Origin: Saccopteryx bilineata
Taxonomy: Eukaryota > Chordata > Mammalia > Chiroptera > Emballonuridae
Length of the DNA: 64,000 nt
Reading direction: 5' to 3'
Assembly (NCBI RefSeq): GCF_036850765.1
Contig: NC_089491.1
Span: 127,300,766-127,364,765 of the forward strand
Shown here: piece after piece, positions 59,001 to 64,000 of the stretch
Numbering within the stretch: the stretch's first letter is position 1
Layout of the letters: each line of letters opens with the position of its first letter
Translations under genes and position numbers: made by a program
The notes under the pieces: model-generated
The model's database searches: none
The model's input: the letters and a program-made list of their open reading frames with translations, nothing else
Told to the model about the DNA's origin: nothing

Positions 59001-60186
59001 AAATAAATAAATATTAATTAGTTAAGATTAAATAGTTAATGTTAAATTAATGCACCCACATTTTTATCTTAAATTAATAAATTTCTATTTAATATAGAGA
59101 AAAAAATTTCATGATATATTTCTCCAAATTTTTGAATTGCTGCCTAGCTATTTTACTTTAAGAACTACTAGAAAGGATAGTTAGGCTACTTTAGGCTAGG
59201 TTGCATTCACATTATTTTTTTTTCCAGCATCTCTTTTTCCACTCAGAACTGGAGGCACATTGTATTTTCCAAAGGTATGTACATCAACACATACACACAC
59301 AAATATATAGCACACCAACACATATACAATATGTACAGATATATTTTATCCCACCTCTTCTTATAATTTTATGTTGACACTTTCCTTGAAGTAGCTAGAA
59401 TTTTTAAGTACCTTGACCAATATATAATGATAAAAGTGATGCTATATGATTTTTAAGCCTTTAGATTTTCTCTGGTTGGGTTAGTTTTTGAGGAGCTCAG
59501 AGTTAAAATATAAGAAATCTGCTTATGTTGAAATAACTATACTGAAGAGAGCTCATGAAGAGGCCACAAAGAGAGAAAAAAGAAAGAGAACTGGCTGAGA
59601 AAATCCAGGTATTTTATCCCCCAGGTGTTCTCACATCTTCCCAGAATACCTTCAGATGATTCCAACCCTATTCTCCAAATCACCATTGGTAATGCTGAGT
59701 ACAAAAGAGATAAGTTGTGAAACCAAAATAAATGTTATTTTAAAAACCTCTAAGTTATTAAGTAATTTGTAATATAGTTCTAAAAACTGGTGCAGCGCTC
59801 TTCAGAAATTGATTGGTAGGATAGTCTAATGAGAGAAAGTCTGTATATGTGACAATGTACTACTATATTCTCCACTTAAATTTGGCTCTCTTTTATGGGT
59901 CATTGAGGAGAGTAAATAACTTATTACTAAAGTTTCTTTAGCATATGATGATATTTAATGATAGTTACCTTATCTTATGGCTAAATTATGTTCTTTCCAT
60001 TATATGACTATCTCATAGAGAGATGTCAACCATGCATGTTTAAATTTTTCATGTTTCTTACAAATTTAATAGAACTTTTCTGGGTTATTAAATTTTGTGT
60101 GCAATGGCACTGATATATAAAATACTTCTGTTCACTCATTTATCCTAAACATGAGGACAGCAATCCAACAGTTAAATAAACATTAA
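59001..60186. other. AT-rich intergenic sequence with a possible LTR end
   Basis: 59620-59790 ('cctctaagttattaagtaat') weakly resembles the end of an old LTR. The rest is unrecognised. Confidence 0.35.
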
Positions 60187-60390
60187 CAGCCCTGGCTGGT
60201 TAGTTTAGTTGGTTAAGAGCATCCTCCAGAAACAATAAGTTTTCCAGTTTGATCCCTGTTCAAGACACACACGGAAGCAACTGATAAGTGTACAACTGAG
60301 TGGATCAACAAATAAACGCTTCCCTTACCCCTCACCCTTCTCTCTTTTCCTCTCTCTGTCTCTCACTAAAGATCAAGCAATCAATAAATT
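60187..60390 (+). mobile_element. Ves-like SINE
   Basis: Head 'cagccctggctggttagtt', 'gtttgatccctgttcaaga', CT-rich run, 'atcaagcaatcaataaa'. The head is well kept. Confidence 0.75.
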
Positions 60391-60394
60391 AAAT

Positions 60395-60530
60395 CCTGGC
60401 CAACTTGTCTGGTTGGAGTATCGTCCTGAAGAACGGAGGCTGCCAGTTCAATCCCTGGTTAGGATACACACAGGAGCAGCTCGATGTTCCTGTCTGTCTC
60501 TCCTGCTGCCTCTCTCTAAAAATAGTAATA
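60395..60530 (+). mobile_element. Short Ves-like SINE next to the previous one
   Basis: Head 'cctggccaacttgtctggtt', B-box region 'gttcaatccctggttagg', CT-rich end. About 135 bp; a 3'-shortened or different subtype. Confidence 0.65.
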
Positions 60531-61189
60531 TTAAAAAGAAACATCAACATAGCTAAAATAATAATAAATATCATAAAAAATACACATTTTTTTTGATTAA
60601 GTTCAGTTTTTCATTTATCAATTGCCTTCTGGCTAGTTTTATATAGTGTAATTGAACAACTTTGACAAAATTCCAAAACTAAAACCTAAAATTAATATAC
60701 CATAATTCAGTGAACAGTATGTCACTTTAGTTAAAGAATAATATATTAAAATTTACCTTAAAATCATGTGCAAAATGTTAAATTTTATTTTCTCTCTATT
60801 TTTATGTTTATATTAAGACATTACTTAAATAACTCAAAAATTGATGTACATTTTATTAGACAAAAACATTAATTACTAATCTCTGAAATAATCAACTGTG
60901 AGATTGTTTAAGCTTTGACAAACTGACCAAATAAAATGAAGAGGAAAAGGAAATGAAGATATTTTTTGAAAATATAATTCTATATTATTTGGTCCTCGGT
61001 GAACTCTTCTTTCATAATTTTAAGTATTATTAGTTACATCTAATAAAAATGTAAAATTCACAAGAATTAAATACTTTGCCAAATTTATATATCTTCTGAA
61101 TGCAAAATCCAGTATTTGAGCAAGTGTTCTAATTCAATATTATTCATTAATTTAATCATTAATTATTTATTGTCATTCTGTAAAATAAA

Positions 61190-62060
61190 TTTGCAAGACA
61201 CATAATCAAAATGGATTAGTATCAAAATTATATCAAAAATTATGTAAATCATCAAGAAAAGTATAAAGTATAAAGTCCAAGAAAAACATGGTGTAATGCC
61301 TCAACAACAACAAAAAAGGAAAAATACATGCATATGGCCAAGAATTTTTTTTTAATTTTATTTATTCATTTTAGAAAGGAGAGAGAGAGAAACAGAGAGA
61401 GAAGGGGGAGGAGCAGGAAGCATCAACTCCCATATGTGCCTTGACCAGGGAAGCCCAGGGTTTCGAACCAGTGTCCTCAGCATTTTCAGGTCGACACTTT
61501 ATCCACTGCGTATGGCCAAGAATTTATAAAGAGGTATTCAACCTCATTAGTGTCCAAAAAAATGAAAATCAGAGCCACAATAGAATAATATTGCACACCC
61601 ACTGTATTTTCAAAAAATGAAATATTATAGTAAAAAATAAATCTGATAACAAATACTGAGGAGAATATACATCCGCTGGGATTCATTATAGTCGGAGTAA
61701 AAATGATATATTCACTTTGAAAAATTTTGGTGCTATACTTGAGCATTATTTTATGATTATGAACTTATACATATCCTTCTCTCTAGCAATGTGATTGAAA
61801 GTTATAGGCTCAAGGGAACTGATTTTCCAAGTGCAACATTAGAAATGTGTAAGGATGTTCATAGTTCAGTTCTCTTAAAAGCAAACCCCTGGAAAAGAAA
61901 AATCAAACATTCATAAATAAGGAAATAATTTAAAACAAGAAAAAACAAGAGCATGATTATTATATATCTTTCAAAATGAGTAAATACATAGATAAGTCTT
62001 AGTAAGTAAAATGAATGATTCCTTAAGAAATACATAAAAATTACATTTTGTGGAATTTTC
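61190..62060 (+). mobile_element. Old L1 ORF2-end remnant with nested SINE
   Basis: Degenerate plus-strand L1 ('aggtattcaacctcattag', 'aatcagagccacaataga', 'ggatgttcatagttcag') split by the SINE at 61348-61510. The outer limits are approximate. Confidence 0.65.
61348..61510 (-). mobile_element. Ves-like SINE inside an old L1
   Basis: Antisense: T-run, 'tttattcattttagaaagga', 'tgccttgaccagggaagccc', ending 'actttatccactgcg'. The TSD TATGGCCAAGAATTT at 61333-61347 and 61511-61525 is perfect. Confidence 0.85.
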
Positions 62061-62739
62061 ATACTATGTTATTTAATTGTTTAATTCATTATTATGTAAA
62101 CATAATGTCTCTTGACTAAATCCATTTGAGAAAGAGGAGATTGTATTTATTTGCATACATATATGTCAGAACTCGGAAAATATAGCTACAAGAAGCTGAT
62201 GTTCTTATTAGCCGTTATATTGTTATAAACTATTCCAAAAATTTCACGTATTCCAAAGAAGATTAGTGGATCCACATTCAGCAATTACCTAAAGGTAACA
62301 GCTCTAAAGCACTTTTCCCAGTTTTTCTTTTTCCTTTTTTTTTAGTGTTTTGGAATTTTATGCAGAAGTAATTTGGAAATAAATTTAGTTACAAGTCATT
62401 TTTAGCTCTACATAATTCATACATATATTTAGAAAAGTAAATATCTTTTATAATCATAGTACATTAAAATAATGTATAAAATTTGCAATTTGGGGTATAA
62501 ATTATTATTTAGTCAATTTTTAAGTTTTATCACTTGTTTCAAAATGTGGTTTTACTTTTACTTTTTTTTCCAAATCAGAATCCAAGTGAGTTTTGCATAT
62601 TGTATTTGGACTTTATGTCATTTTAGAGTCATTTAATCTAAAAAAAGTCCCCTTTATTGTTATGCTAGGTATAGATATAACATGATAGAAAAAAAAAGCC
62701 ATAAGATCATTTCAATAGAAGCAAAATAACTTATTTCAT
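62061..62739. other. AT-rich intergenic sequence, nothing recognised
   Basis: Between two old L1 fragments. No landmarks. Confidence 0.45.
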
Positions 62740-63350
62740 TAGCTCAATGAACTTCATAATAAAAGCTATCAGCAAACTAATAATAGAATGAGGATTCCTC
62801 AAAGTGATAAGATATTTATGAAAAATCCACTGCTAACATCAGAATTAATACAGGGTTCAAAAAAATCAAAAAATGAAAAAATATACAATGTTATTACTTT
62901 TATTTCATATAAGTCTAGAAATCCTAGCAACAATTTTCTTTTATAGGCAAGAAAAATAAATTAAACAAAGTTAAAACAGAAGTAATGCATGCTATATGCA
63001 TGCATGCAAGACAAAATGGGCATAATGTATGCTTTGGAAATTTGCATAAATCTAGATAGGCTTATTAAAAGAAATTAATGAATTTAGAAAGTTGTTGACT
63101 GGAATATCACTACAATTCCTTGCTTATTGCTAGGAATAAGCAATGGGAAAATAAAATTTTATTTAAATCATTTATATTGACAACTATAATAGTTCTGTGA
63201 AAAATTAAAGTATGCCTAAAGAAATAGTGAGAATCATGTTTCTAAATAGGATAACTCAATATTATTAATATATAATAAATTCGGGCATGGATATTAATTA
63301 CTCTCATGATGAACTACAAATTCAATGCAATCCCAATCAAAACACAAGCA
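62740..63350 (+). mobile_element. Old L1 ORF2 mid-region remnant
   Basis: Contains 'aatccactgctaacatca', 'tagaaatcctagcaac' and 'attcaatgcaatcccaatc', which follow L1 ORF2 order with large deletions. Its ORF2 part lies upstream of the part found at 61.2-62.0 kb, so it is a separate copy. Confidence 0.6.
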
Positions 63351-63444
63351 GCTGACTCTCCATCTGGTAATGATGAAGTAACTCGCATTGAAGTTGCATA
63401 CTGCTAAAATTTATACTGTAGATTTGTAAATACTAAGACTGGGG

Positions 63445-63855
63445 TATGACCAGGCGGTGGTGCAGTGGATAGAGCATCGGACTGGGATGCGGAAGACCCA
63501 GGTTCGAGATCCCGATGTCACCAGCTTGAGTGTGGGCTCATCTGCTTTGAGCAAAGCTCACTAGCTTGGACCTAAGGACACTGGCTTGAACCAGGGTCTG
63601 CTGTAGCCCCACAGTCAAGGACACTGGCTTGAACCATCGGTCTGCTGTAGCCCCACAGTCAAGGCACATATGAGAAAGCAATCAACGAACAACTAAGGGG
63701 TCGCAATGAAAAACTGATGCTTGATGCTTCTCATCTCTCTCCATTCCTGTCTGTCTGTTCTTATCTATCCCTCTTTCTGACTCTTTGTCTCTGAATGAAT
63801 GAATGAATGAATGAATGAATGAATGAATAAATAAATAAATAAATAAATAAATAGA
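63445..63855 (+). mobile_element. SINE family B with 43-bp internal duplication and GAAT tail
   Basis: The head reads TGACCAGGCGGTGGTGCAGT. A unit at 63574-63616 is repeated at 63617-63660 almost identically. The 3' end is not poly(A) but (GAAT)n followed by (AAAT)n at ~63793-63855. Confidence 0.88.
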
Positions 63856-64000
63856 ACTGGGCAAAACACACGAGATAACAGTTTCCAGTCCTTAAAAGTA
63901 AGCACCAGAGAACTTTTACATTTGAAAGATGAGAAAAACAGGAGGTAAGCCCAAGAAATTACCTTATTTTTTGTAGAAACAATTTTACACAAAAGAACTT

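Noticed and set aside
63793..63855. CRISPR-like or regulatory tandem array
   Set aside because: It is a simple GAAT/AAAT microsatellite formed at a SINE tail.

Overview
This 64 kb window looks like intergenic DNA from a placental mammal, most probably a bat (Chiroptera). It is AT-rich. I find no host protein-coding exon, no stand-alone tRNA, rRNA or other RNA gene, and no CRISPR array. The bat assignment is an inference from three things. Several families of tRNA-headed SINEs of the Ves/Rhin style recur on both strands. Well-preserved hAT and mariner-type DNA transposons with readable target-site duplications (TSDs) are present. A young-looking L1 with its own 5' UTR and 3' UTR type is also present. 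I cannot name the bat family from this evidence.

Layout: 1-4.5 kb is AT-rich with one old hAT fragment and one SINE. 4.56-6.47 kb holds a decayed pogo/Tigger-like transposon carrying a nested SINE. 6.8-9.8 kb is old L1 debris in plus orientation. 13.4-16.8 kb has SINEs, an unclassified GC-richer block and a ~390-bp pyrimidine microsatellite. 17.7-27.4 kb has L2/MIR/hAT fragments, an LTR-like element and SINEs, including two SINEs stacked in one target site. 28.1-28.7 kb is a hAT element. 30.6-32.2 kb is an old antisense L1 carrying two later insertions. 32.7-36.7 kb holds LTR remnants, a pair of LTR-like direct repeats, a SPIN-like hAT palindrome and a SINE. 37.4-38.8 kb has a second SINE stack and a SINE ending in a CA repeat. 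39.8-43.7 kb has an LTR, L2, a SINE and a mariner-type MITE. 48.4-58.7 kb is dominated by antisense L1. 60-64 kb is SINEs and old L1.

The centrepiece is a full-length LINE-1 on the minus strand (58613 down to 50789), bracketed by a 15-bp TSD (AACAACAGTGTTTTT). It sits inside an older antisense L1 that also carries a separate hAT insertion. ORF1 is open (331 codons). ORF2 keeps recognisable endonuclease and reverse transcriptase motifs but is broken by two frameshifts, so this copy is probably not autonomous. Its CpG-rich 5' end begins with a YY1-like motif, and the ORF1-ORF2 spacer is about 325 bp, longer than in human or mouse L1.

I see no undescribed defence, metabolic or regulatory system. 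The interest lies in transposon biology: nested insertions, reused SINE target sites, possibly horizontally acquired DNA transposons, and unusual SINE tails and internal duplications.
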